Below are positions 35,235-42,328 of a DNA stretch of 64,000 bases, piece by piece (position 1 is the stretch's first letter; each line of letters begins with the position of its first letter). The translations under genes were made by a program, and so were the position numbers. Source of the DNA: Magnetospirillum sp. UT-4 (GTDB lineage: Bacteria; Pseudomonadota; Alphaproteobacteria; Rhodospirillales; Magnetospirillaceae); the NCBI RefSeq assembly GCF_902729435.1, contig NZ_CACVCG010000042.1, positions 1-64,000 on the forward strand, in the 5' to 3' direction. Under the pieces are notes generated by a model that made no database searches, was not told where the DNA came from, and was given only the letters and a program-made list of their open reading frames with translations.

Positions 35235-35954
35235 ATGTACTACGAAGACTCGCTCGAACCCGCCGGCGCCGGCCGCCCCGAGGGGGTGCCCGAGAAGTTC
35301 TGGGACGCCAATACCGGGCGTATCCGCACCGACGCCCTGATGCGCGCCTATCTCGACCTGGAGCAGCGCATGCACCGCATGGTCCGCGTTCCCGGTCCCG
35401 ACAGCAACGACGACGAGGTCGCCGGCTTCCGCCGCGCCATGGGCATCCCCGAGGCCCCCGACGGCTACACCATCAACCACCGCCACGAGCTGTTCGCCAG
35501 CGACGGCGAGATCAACCAGCGCCTGCACGAGGCCGGCTTCACCCCGGCCCAGGCCCAGCTGGTCTACGACCTCGCCCACGACCGGGTGCTGCCGCTGATC
35601 GAGGAGATCGACCGCGAATACCAGACCCGCCGCGGCCTCGACCGCCTGCGCGACCATTTCGGCGGCGATTCCCGCTGGAACGAGACCGCCCGCCAGGTCT
35701 CGGCCTGGGGCCAGACCAACCTGCCGCCCGAGATCTACCAGGCGCTGGCGCAGGTGCCGGAAGGCGTCATCGCCATGAGCCGGATGATGGCCTCGGGCGA
35801 GCCCGGCCTCGGCTCCGCCCCTGGCCCCCGCGACGAAATGCCCGACGAGGCCGAGCTGAAGAAGATGATGCAGGACCCCCGCTACTGGAAGAAGAAGGAC
35901 CCCGCCTTCATCGAAAAGGTCTCGGCCGGCTTCCGGCGGATCTACGGGGAGTAG
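35235..35954 (+). CDS. Scaffold / capsid assembly protein
   Basis: The protein has 239 residues, acidic and mostly helical. It contains FRRAMGIPEAPDGYTI and the long helix AQAQLVYDLAHDRVLPLIEEIDREYQ, and ends with a basic helix WKKKDPAFIEKVSAGFRRIY, which fits podovirus scaffolding proteins whose C-terminal basic helix binds the coat. ATG 35235 follows AAGGAG. In related phages the capsid gene follows directly. Here nearly 2 kb of accessory DNA (HicBA-like pair and chemoreceptor-like gene) is inserted between. Confidence 0.83.
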   Translation: MYYEDSLEPAGAGRPEGVPEKFWDANTGRIRTDALMRAYLDLEQRMHRMVRVPGPDSNDDEVAGFRRAMGIPEAPDGYTINHRHELFASDGEINQRLHEAGFTPAQAQLVYDLAHDRVLPLIEEIDREYQTRRGLDRLRDHFGGDSRWNETARQVSAWGQTNLPPEIYQALAQVPEGVIAMSRMMASGEPGLGSAPGPRDEMPDEAELKKMMQDPRYWKKKDPAFIEKVSAGFRRIYGE

Positions 35955-35963
35955 GCGCGCGAG

Positions 35964-35991
35964 CCTCCCTCGGCCGCAAGGCCGGGGGAGG
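35964..35991 (+). terminator. Terminator-like hairpin after the scaffold gene
   Basis: CCTCCCTCGGCC pairs with GGCCGGGGGAGG around GCAA (one G-U type mismatch). There is no T-run. It marks the left edge of the accessory insertion; 35992-36172 has no gene and is more AT-rich. Confidence 0.55.
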
Positions 35992-36172
35992 GGGGCACTC
36001 CACACGAGTTAGCAATAGGCTGCTTTTGTGCCGTGTGCGAGGGAATACGCCACCTGTAGTGATGTGCCGAGTACGCAGGGTGGCACGCCGTAGGAACGTG
36101 TTGACGGTAGGCCAACCCATGTGCATCTATGGTACGTAACGTCCGTCGTTCTTATCATTGGAGGGTCTTTAG

Positions 36173-36481
36173 ATGGCTGAGCAAGTCCGCGTTGTTGTGT
36201 TCCAGGAGGGGGACGCGTGGGTCGCCCAGTGCCTGGAGTATGACATCGGCGCGCAGGCCAACGATACCGACCGTCTCTATCAACGCCTGCTCGCCACTCT
36301 AATTTCCGAGTACCAAGAGAGCAAACTCCGTGGCAACGGCGAGCCGTTCGACGGTATCGAACCGGCTCCGCAGCGCTTTCACGAAATGTGGACCAAGAAG
36401 CGCAGTGGAGTTTTTGCAGGGACGCTCTCCCTTCCGATCAATCACCGCGACGTTACAGTCGAGCTGGCTCTTTGCGCGTAG
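36173..36481 (+). CDS. HicB-like small protein (possible antitoxin)
   Basis: The protein has 102 residues. VRVVVFQEGDAWVAQCLEYDIGAQA has the look of a HicB-type partial RNase H fold, and the middle part DTDRLYQRLLATLISEYQES is helical. ATG 36173 follows TGGAGGGTCTTTAG. The composition is less GC-rich than the phage genes around it. It is followed six bases later by a small gene that could be its partner. A toxin-antitoxin role is suggested by size, order and fold impression, not by a firm family match. Pairs with this order, HicB-like first, are known. Confidence 0.5.
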   Translation: MAEQVRVVVFQEGDAWVAQCLEYDIGAQANDTDRLYQRLLATLISEYQESKLRGNGEPFDGIEPAPQRFHEMWTKKRSGVFAGTLSLPINHRDVTVELALCA

Positions 36482-36487
36482 GCATCC

Positions 36488-36760
36488 ATGGCCTTTCCAT
36501 TTGGGGATCACCCTACATTCGCTACCTACATCGTTTGGGCTCAAACCCAAGGGTGCAAAGTAAAGAGCAAGCTGGTTGCCACCCCAGATGGCCCGGAAAG
36601 TGTTACGCTGATTATATCGCCTGACGGCAAGCGATGGGTTACGGAAGCCATGGATCAGCGGGAACACATGAACGCCACGACGATTTGGCGGCTCGACAGG
36701 CGTCTCGGGCTTAATTCTCCATATTTTTCCGTGCCGCCTGAAGGCTCCGAGGAAAAATAG
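36488..36760 (+). CDS. HicA-like small protein (possible toxin)
   Basis: The protein has 90 residues. It shows VWAQTQGCKVKSKLV, then SVTLIISPDGKRWVTEA and the closing helix TIWRLDRRLGLNSPYF. This alpha-beta-beta-beta-alpha order would fit the double-stranded RNA-binding-like fold of HicA, but the catalytic histidine of HicA is not evident. It is probably cotranscribed with the gene at 36173. I regard the pair as a conserved two-gene accessory unit of uncertain activity. Confidence 0.45.
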   Translation: MAFPFGDHPTFATYIVWAQTQGCKVKSKLVATPDGPESVTLIISPDGKRWVTEAMDQREHMNATTIWRLDRRLGLNSPYFSVPPEGSEEK

Positions 36761-36808
36761 AGCGTCAGGTTGTTGGCGGAATGATTATTCTGCCCGATGA
36801 AGACGTTT

Positions 36809-36836
36809 ACGGCCCCGGGATCGCTCCCGGGGCCGT
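36809..36836. terminator. Bidirectional terminator between accessory genes
   Basis: A perfect 12-bp stem ACGGCCCCGGGA / TCCCGGGGCCGT with loop TCGC is flanked by GAAGACG and CGTCTTC, so the stem can extend. It serves the convergent HicA-like and chemoreceptor-like genes. Confidence 0.88.
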
Positions 36837-36861
36837 CTTCGTTTCAGCAACTGCCGAAATC

Positions 36862-37557
36862 CTACCCGCGCAGGCTCTGCAGGTTCTCGATGCCGAGGCG
36901 GCGCAGGCTGTCGACCTTTTCCAGGGCGCGGCGGACGGCGTCCGAGGCCTCGTCGATCATGGTGCGCAGGTTATCGACGTAGCGGCGCATGGTGTCGGAC
37001 ACCGTGCGGAATTCCTTTTCGTGGACGCCGGCGGCGGCCGCTTCGATGGCGATGTTGGTGGCGATGGAGTCGGACTGGCTCACCACCTCCTCGACGCCGT
37101 GGGCGCGGCGCGACAGTTCCTCGACGTTGGTCGAGAGGTCGTCGAGCTTGTCCACCAGCGAGCGCATCATCTCGGCGAACACGGCGCTGTCACCGCCGCC
37201 GAACGAGTTCTCCTCGATGGAGCGGAGCTGGCGCAGCTCCTCCTCGATCTTCTCGGACAGGGCGTCGGTGCGCTGGCGCAGCTGGTTCATCTCGCCCCGG
37301 ATCTGGGCCAGGCGGTTGACCAGCTCGCGGGTGTACTGGGTGAGGGCGCGGACGGCGCGGCCCTTGTCGCCGGCGCGGCCGGCCGCCAGCTCGGCGTTGA
37401 GCGAAAGGATGCGCAGGTTCTCGGCCAGTTCGTCGAGCTCGCCGAAGGCGTGGAAGGCGCGGCGGCAATCGCCCAGCAGGGCATTGGCGCGGGCCTCGAT
37501 GCGCTCGGTGCGCTGGGTGCCGGAAGTGGTGCGCGCGGCTGTTTCGACCTGTGTCAT
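36862..37557 (-). CDS. Soluble methyl-accepting chemotaxis-like protein
   Basis: The protein has 231 residues, almost entirely helical. The segment LRILSLNAELAAGRAGDKGRAVRALTQYTRELV has the shape of a chemoreceptor signalling hairpin tip and flanking repeat. A second segment, SDSIATNIAIEAAAAG, resembles the other strand. There is no transmembrane helix or sensor domain. It is on the strand opposite to the phage genes and carries its own terminator, so it is an accessory gene inserted between scaffold and capsid. It might interact with host chemotaxis arrays, which is speculation. ATG 37557 was chosen because the upstream frame is only GC-rich shadow. Confidence 0.65.
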   Translation of the reverse strand: MTQVETAARTTSGTQRTERIEARANALLGDCRRAFHAFGELDELAENLRILSLNAELAAGRAGDKGRAVRALTQYTRELVNRLAQIRGEMNQLRQRTDALSEKIEEELRQLRSIEENSFGGGDSAVFAEMMRSLVDKLDDLSTNVEELSRRAHGVEEVVSQSDSIATNIAIEAAAAGVHEKEFRTVSDTMRRYVDNLRTMIDEASDAVRRALEKVDSLRRLGIENLQSLRG

Positions 37558-37917
37558 GACGCTGCCCGGTATTCCCCTGGTGGCTGACGGGCGGACCCGC
37601 TCTGGCGTTGGATGATAACGGTTTTCCCGCCCCGGAACAGCGCAAATTTTGTGTCTCGTCGTTGCCGACCGGTGGCCCCGGCGCTTCGGCCCCTTCGCGG
37701 GCCGTCGAGCGCTGGCCGCCCCTCCCCCGCGCGTCGCCCTTCCGCGCGGGGGAGGGAAGAGTTTTTCCCTTCCGCGCCGGAGAACCGGGCGCGTTCCCGA
37801 CCGGAACGCGGCGGCCCGGCGCGGTTCCTCGCACGCCCGACGGCGGCTTCCGCCAGAACCGGCCGGGCGTGCGCTCGAACCAACCCTCATGGCTTTCCAT
37901 CACCACAGGAGCATTCC
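37558..37917. other. GC-rich gap before the capsid gene, with a hairpin
   Basis: No gene is supported in these 360 bp. A 13-bp perfect stem CCTCCCCCGCGCG / CGCGCGGGGGAGG (37721-37755) is followed after GAAGAG by TTTTT, a terminator on the plus strand. The remaining sequence must contain the promoter of the divergent chemoreceptor-like gene. A TTTTGTGTCTCG stretch near 37646 is the least GC-rich part. Confidence 0.55.
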
Positions 37918-38736
37918 ATGTCCACGAGTGTCATCAACGGTTATTCAAAGGATTACGGTGCCCAGGTCCACGCCGCCTATCAGCGGCAGGGCACCAAGCT
38001 GCGCAACACCGTGCGCACCCGCAACAACGTCACCGGTGCCATCGCCGTCTTCCAGAAGGTCGGCAAGGGTGCCGCCAGCACCAAGGCCCGCCACGGCAAG
38101 GTGCCGGTGATGAACGTCGACCACCAGGCGGTCGAATGCCAGCTCTACGACTATTACGCCGGCGACTGGCTGGACAAGCTGGACGAGATCAAGGTCGAGC
38201 ACGACGAGCGCGCCGTGCTGGTCGGGGCCGGCGCCTACGCGCTGGGCCGCAAGACCGACGAGCTGATCATCGCCGAGCTGGACAAGTCCACCAACTACGC
38301 CCTCGACGGCACCACCGCCCTGACCAAGGACAAGGTGCTGAAGGCCTTCGAGATGCTGGGCGAGGCCGACGTTCCCGACGACGGCGAGCGCTATGCCGTG
38401 GTCGGCTGGAAGCAGTGGTCCGATCTGCTGGCCATCCCGGAATTCTCGGACGCCGACTACATCGGCGACGAGGACCTGCCGTGGAAGGGCACCCAGGCCA
38501 AGAACTGGCTGGGCACCCTGTGGATGCCCCATTCCGGCCTCACCAAGGCCGGCTCGGTGCGCCACTGCTACTGGTACCACAAGACCGCCATCGGCCACGC
38601 CGTGGGGTCCGAGGTCAAGAGCGAGATCACCTACCACGGCGACCGTGCCGCCTGGTTCTGCAACAACATGATGAGCCAGGGCTCCGCGCTGATCGATCCG
38701 ACCGGCGTGGTCTCCCTGCGCTGCCTGGAAGCGTAA
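37918..38736 (+). CDS. Major capsid protein
   Basis: The protein has 272 residues. ATG 37918 follows CACAGGAGC. It starts with SKDYGAQVHAAYQRQGTKLRNTVRTR, followed by HGKVPVMNVDHQAVECQLYDYYAGDWLDKLDEIK, typical of coat proteins of BPP-1-like and related podoviruses with an HK97-type fold. The ending STALIDP-like region (SQGSALIDPTGVVSLRCLEA) is common in these proteins. It is expected to be the most abundant structural product. A small structural gene follows 11 bp later. Confidence 0.87.
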   Translation: MSTSVINGYSKDYGAQVHAAYQRQGTKLRNTVRTRNNVTGAIAVFQKVGKGAASTKARHGKVPVMNVDHQAVECQLYDYYAGDWLDKLDEIKVEHDERAVLVGAGAYALGRKTDELIIAELDKSTNYALDGTTALTKDKVLKAFEMLGEADVPDDGERYAVVGWKQWSDLLAIPEFSDADYIGDEDLPWKGTQAKNWLGTLWMPHSGLTKAGSVRHCYWYHKTAIGHAVGSEVKSEITYHGDRAAWFCNNMMSQGSALIDPTGVVSLRCLEA

Positions 38737-38747
38737 GGAGTCGCACC

Positions 38748-39017
38748 ATGGCCTATCTCTCCAAGGACCTGTCCGTCCTCGCCTATGCCAACGGCTTCAC
38801 GCTATGGCACTACACCACCGCCGACGCCGCCGCCACCGTGGACGGCTCCGGCTACTTCAACCCGGCCGCCGACATGCTGCGCGCCGGCGACATCATCATC
38901 GCCAACGTCGAGTCCGGCGGCACGCCCAAGGCGGGCCTGTTCTTCGTCTCGACCGCCGCCTCGGGTGTCGTCGATGTCAACGACATGACCCAGATCGGCG
39001 CCACCGACAGCGACTAG
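38748..39017 (+). CDS. Small capsid-associated phage protein
   Basis: The protein has 89 residues. LSVLAYANGFTLWHYTTADA and the later MLRAGDIIIANV are motifs of a short beta-rich protein that follows the coat gene in many podoviruses. It may be a head decoration or fibre protein. AAGGAG precedes ATG 38748. A terminator follows directly at 39028. Confidence 0.72.
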   Translation: MAYLSKDLSVLAYANGFTLWHYTTADAAATVDGSGYFNPAADMLRAGDIIIANVESGGTPKAGLFFVSTAASGVVDVNDMTQIGATDSD

Positions 39018-39027
39018 GCGCGTAACC

Positions 39028-39057
39028 GGGCCGGCCCTCGTCCGCGGGGGCCGGCCC
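39028..39057. terminator. Terminator after the capsid genes
   Basis: GGGCCGGCCC is repeated as its own complement at 39028-39037 and 39048-39057 around a ten-base loop. It also serves the convergent Sel1-repeat gene. No long T-run is present. Confidence 0.7.
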
Positions 39058-39062
39058 ATTGG

Positions 39063-40097
39063 TCAGCGGGCGGACGCGGTGGCGAGGATATCGGCCGCGT
39101 GGGCGTCTCCCGCCTCGGCCGAAAGCCGGAACCAGCGCATGGCGCGGGCGTTCTCGCCCATGCCGTCGCCCAACCGAAAGAAAAGCATGCCGACCCGGGT
39201 GGCCGGGAACGCCTCGCCGGCCGTTTGGGCCTGCGCGTAGGTTAGCGCCTCGGCGCGGCCGAACCACCGCTCCGCCGCCATGGGATCCGGATGTACCAGC
39301 CGCCCGTTGCGATGGGCGATGCCGATGGCGACATAGGCGTCGGGACGGCCGGCCTCCCCGGCCCGTTCCAGCAGGCGGACTGCCCCCGCTACGTCCGCAC
39401 CGGGCGTGGACAAGGCGGCCTCGCCGACGTCGACCATCGCGGATACATCGCCGGCCAACGCCGCCCGCATCAGCCATGACAGCGCCCGCTCCCGGGCCGC
39501 GGCGACGCCGAGCAGGGGGCCGCCGAATGTCCGGCCGTTCACCGCCCTGCCGTAGCGGGACCACGCCGCCGCCGTCCCCAGGCGGGCCAACCGGTCCTCG
39601 AACCCGTCGCGGGCCGTCGCCGCCTCCGGGCAGCGCGCTGCCAAATCGTCGCCGACCGCGAAATCGCCGGGCTCCGGGGTGGACCCTGAGTGCCATTGCG
39701 GGCCGACCAGGGCCAGCCAGGTTTCGACTGCTGTCCCGAACCATCGCTCGGCCGCGGCGCCGTCGCCGCGCTGGCTGGCTTCGCAACCCAGTTCGAGCAT
39801 GGCGATGGGGTGGCGGTGCCCGGCGGCCCGGATGAACCAGTCCATGGCCTCGCGCCCATTGCCGTCCCGGGCGGCCAGTACGCCGAGGGCGAATTCGGCG
39901 CGGCCATAGCCGAGGCCCGCTGCCTCGCGAAGCAGAGCCTGCGCCGTCTCGGGCGAGCGTTCGAAGTCCATAAGAGCGGTAAGCCACCGCTTCCACCCGG
40001 CGAAGTCCGCAGGGCGAGCCTCCTCGCCCCGGGCCGCGCCACCCCAGGCCAGGCCGAAGGCAAGCATGGCCGCCAGCACACGGGGCCATCTCGTCAT
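39063..40097 (-). CDS. Secreted Sel1-repeat protein
   Basis: The protein has 344 residues if started at ATG 40097. The signal peptide is VLAAMLAFGLAWGGAARG. At least four Sel1-like repeats are visible, for example AMDWFIRAAGHRHPIAMLELG, ALSWLMRAALAGDVSAMVDVG, AVRLLERAGEAGRPDAYVAIG and AMRWFRLSAEAGDAHAADIL. Sel1 repeats mediate protein binding in the periplasm or outside the cell. The gene runs against the phage operon and looks like an accessory (moron) gene. Its start is intertwined with that of the plus-strand gene at 40114: an alternative ATG at 40115 shares bases with that gene's start codon. Confidence 0.8.
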   Translation of the reverse strand: MTRWPRVLAAMLAFGLAWGGAARGEEARPADFAGWKRWLTALMDFERSPETAQALLREAAGLGYGRAEFALGVLAARDGNGREAMDWFIRAAGHRHPIAMLELGCEASQRGDGAAAERWFGTAVETWLALVGPQWHSGSTPEPGDFAVGDDLAARCPEAATARDGFEDRLARLGTAAAWSRYGRAVNGRTFGGPLLGVAAARERALSWLMRAALAGDVSAMVDVGEAALSTPGADVAGAVRLLERAGEAGRPDAYVAIGIAHRNGRLVHPDPMAAERWFGRAEALTYAQAQTAGEAFPATRVGMLFFRLGDGMGENARAMRWFRLSAEAGDAHAADILATASAR

Positions 40098-40113
40098 ACA
40101 AGGAGCACCAGTC

Positions 40114-41490
40114 ATGACCAGCACCCGACCCAAGTCCGGTTACGATGTGGATTCACCGATCCTGCGCCCGTGGACGGACCCCGGCGACACGGGATTGGAG
40201 ATAAACAAACTCCCGAACCCCGGCTTGGTCAATATCCTTCAAGGTCAGATTCAGAACCTCGACGCCCAGATCGCGGATAAGCAGAACGAGCTCGGCTTCC
40301 TTCTCAGCCAATACAACATTGAGCGCAATCCCGAGAAAAGGGGGGCCCTCGAACGGGCCTATAACGACGCAGCGAAAGAAATGCATCAGATGCAGGAAGA
40401 CCGGATGGGACTCATCGAAAAGCTCGAAGACGCCAAAGGTGGAAATGGCGGCGAGAAGGAAGCCGACGGTGGGTTCCCGTGGGATCAGTCGGCGCAATTG
40501 CCTGATGACAATCTGCTTCCCTCGCCCAGCGACCCGCCCGGGTTCCTGCCGCCTGAATCGGCACCAGCCCCTGATCCGGCCCCTGACCCCGCGCCCGAAG
40601 ATGGAGGAGCGCCGCCGCCCGCCGATCCCCAGGTGGCGGCCATGGTGGCGATGGCCGCCAAGCCCATCGACAATCCCGGCCGCTCGGCCCTGCTGAAGCC
40701 GGTGGAGCGGCTGACCCAGGCCGAGATGATGGACATGATCAACCATGCCCAGGGCGATTATCGCGGCCATCGCTCGGGCGATCCGCTGAAATACCACACC
40801 TACGAGAAGGTGCAGGATTGGCACGTCGCCATGTACGGCGACGGCCCGCAGGGCAACGACGGCGGCAAGCCCGTCGAGCCGACGCCCATTCGCCCGATCC
40901 CGGACCAGCCGTTGCCCCATGCCACGCCCCAGGGCGAGGATCTGTGGCAGGCCACCGCGCGGATCGGCGCCAAGGTCGCCGATGCCGCCGGCGCGGACGG
41001 CTACGCGGAAGCGGTGAAGGGGCTGCAGCGCGGCCTCAATCTGCTGAACCAGGCTCATCCGCTGCCGGACCGCTCGCCCGCCTACGGCCCGTACACCGCG
41101 TTGGGCCCGGTGGACGAAGACGGCGCCTACGGCCCGCAGACCGACTTCGCCCTCAAGCACGCCGCCGCCCGGCTGGGGCCGCACAAGGTGGAGGACGGCC
41201 TGGCCTTGGGCCGCTTCAACGCCTTCGCCCGCGACGTCCGGCGCAGCGGTAACGCGGAGGCGCTGGAGGAAAAGACCCACGCCATCTTCGGCCCGCTGCT
41301 GCGCAAGGACGACAGCGGCCCCAAGGTCGAGGCCGGGGTGCTGCAGGAGACCCTGAACGGCTTCGGCCAGAACCTGAAGGTGGACGACTGGATCGGTCCC
41401 AAGACCACCGCGGCGTTCCGCACCGTCCTGCAGGACCAGGACCCCGACGAGCTGACCCGGGCCTTCGGGCGCGGGCTGGGGCTGCTGTGA
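40114..41490 (+). CDS. Phage protein with a coiled coil and the shared lysozyme-type C-terminal module
   Basis: The protein has 458 residues. The N-terminal 110 residues form a coiled coil (NILQGQIQNLDAQIADKQNELGFL). A DPAPDPAP-type Pro-rich linker follows, then a 300-residue C-terminal module from DPQVAAMVAMAAKPID to GRGLGLL that is nearly the same as that of the lysozyme at 31137. It therefore lacks the lysozyme domain but keeps the putative peptidoglycan-binding part. AAGGAG precedes ATG 40114. It could be an internal virion or tail protein that anchors to the cell wall; that role is inferred. It is separated from the next tail gene by a long inverted repeat. Confidence 0.72.
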   Translation: MTSTRPKSGYDVDSPILRPWTDPGDTGLEINKLPNPGLVNILQGQIQNLDAQIADKQNELGFLLSQYNIERNPEKRGALERAYNDAAKEMHQMQEDRMGLIEKLEDAKGGNGGEKEADGGFPWDQSAQLPDDNLLPSPSDPPGFLPPESAPAPDPAPDPAPEDGGAPPPADPQVAAMVAMAAKPIDNPGRSALLKPVERLTQAEMMDMINHAQGDYRGHRSGDPLKYHTYEKVQDWHVAMYGDGPQGNDGGKPVEPTPIRPIPDQPLPHATPQGEDLWQATARIGAKVADAAGADGYAEAVKGLQRGLNLLNQAHPLPDRSPAYGPYTALGPVDEDGAYGPQTDFALKHAAARLGPHKVEDGLALGRFNAFARDVRRSGNAEALEEKTHAIFGPLLRKDDSGPKVEAGVLQETLNGFGQNLKVDDWIGPKTTAAFRTVLQDQDPDELTRAFGRGLGLL

Positions 41491-41550
41491 CGAGACTCCC
41501 CAGCGGGGGGAAGGAACTTTCGGACCCCCTTACCCGTGTCGGGCGGGGGA

Positions 41551-41647
41551 TTCACCACAGAGGCACAGAGACACAGAGAAGGCACAGAGGAAAAATACAT
41601 TTCCCCTTCTCTGTGCCCCCTCTGTGTCTCTGTGCCTCTGTGGTGAA
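41551..41647. repeat. Long inverted repeat of CACAGAG motifs
   Basis: TTCACCACAGAGGCACAGAG heads the left arm (41551-41594). The right arm (about 41602-41647) is its near-complement, giving 28 perfectly matched bases at the outer end and looser pairing inside. This CACAGAG-type element is seen in many unrelated bacterial genomes and has no agreed function. It fills the 268-bp gap between the module protein and tail tubular A. Confidence 0.85.
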
Positions 41648-41758
41648 AAAACCCTGTCCACACGGCAATGCCGACGGAGAGCGATAGCGGCTTCGTCTGC
41701 ACTGGGCATCGTGCCAGCCCTTTCGTAGCAACGACACTTTATTCAAAGGAGACCCGCC

Positions 41759-42328
41759 ATGGCCATGTCCGCCATCGCGCTGTGTTCGCGCGCCCTGCTG
41801 AAGATCGGCGCCGCCCCCATCGCCAGTTTCGACGAGGGCACCGCCGAGGCCGAGGTTTCGGCCAATCTGTATCCCGCCATCCGCGACGGCCTGGTGTCGT
41901 CGCATCCGTGGAACTTCGCCACCGGCCAGGCCACCCTGGCGCGGCTGGCGGCGGCGCCGGTGGCCGATTTCACCTATGCCTTCCAGCTGCCCGCCGACTT
42001 CCTGCGGGCGCTGTCGGCCGGCATCGGCGAACGCGGTTTCGGCCTGCCCTACCGGCTGGCCGAGAACCGGCTGCACTGCGACTCGGACCAGGTGGTGCTG
42101 ACCTATGTCTTCCGCCCCGACGAGATGGCCTTCCCGCCGTTCTTCGACCAGGCGCTGATCGCCCGCCTCGCCGCCGAGTTCTGCATCCCGCTGACCGAGA
42201 GCACCAGCCGGGCCGAAATGCTCTACCGCCTGGCCGAGGACGAGTTCCGCCGCGCCAAGCTGATCGACGGCCAGCAGGACATTCCCTCGGCCATCACCGA
42301 CTTCCCGCTGGTCGAGGTGCGGTCATGA
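41759..42328 (+). CDS. Tail tubular protein A (T7 gp11-like)
   Basis: The protein has 189 residues, typical for the family. IALCSRALLKIGAAPIASFDEGTAEAEVSANLYP and SSHPWNFAT near the N-terminus, then TYAFQLPADFLRAL, are diagnostic. The protein forms the upper ring linking portal to nozzle. AAGGAG precedes ATG 41759. Its stop overlaps the start of tail tubular B (ATGA). Confidence 0.92.
   Translation: MAMSAIALCSRALLKIGAAPIASFDEGTAEAEVSANLYPAIRDGLVSSHPWNFATGQATLARLAAAPVADFTYAFQLPADFLRALSAGIGERGFGLPYRLAENRLHCDSDQVVLTYVFRPDEMAFPPFFDQALIARLAAEFCIPLTESTSRAEMLYRLAEDEFRRAKLIDGQQDIPSAITDFPLVEVRS

Noticed and set aside
33183-36005. 940-codon minus-strand frame across the head genes
   Set aside because: The plus strand encodes recognisable portal, Bbp19-like and scaffold proteins; the antisense frame is a composition artefact.
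36040-36130. A sixth, minus-strand copy of the phage leader (CACCTGTAGTGATGTGC)
   Set aside because: The loop wording matches (ACTACA), but the stem is weak and no -35/-10 pair with correct spacing lies upstream on that strand.
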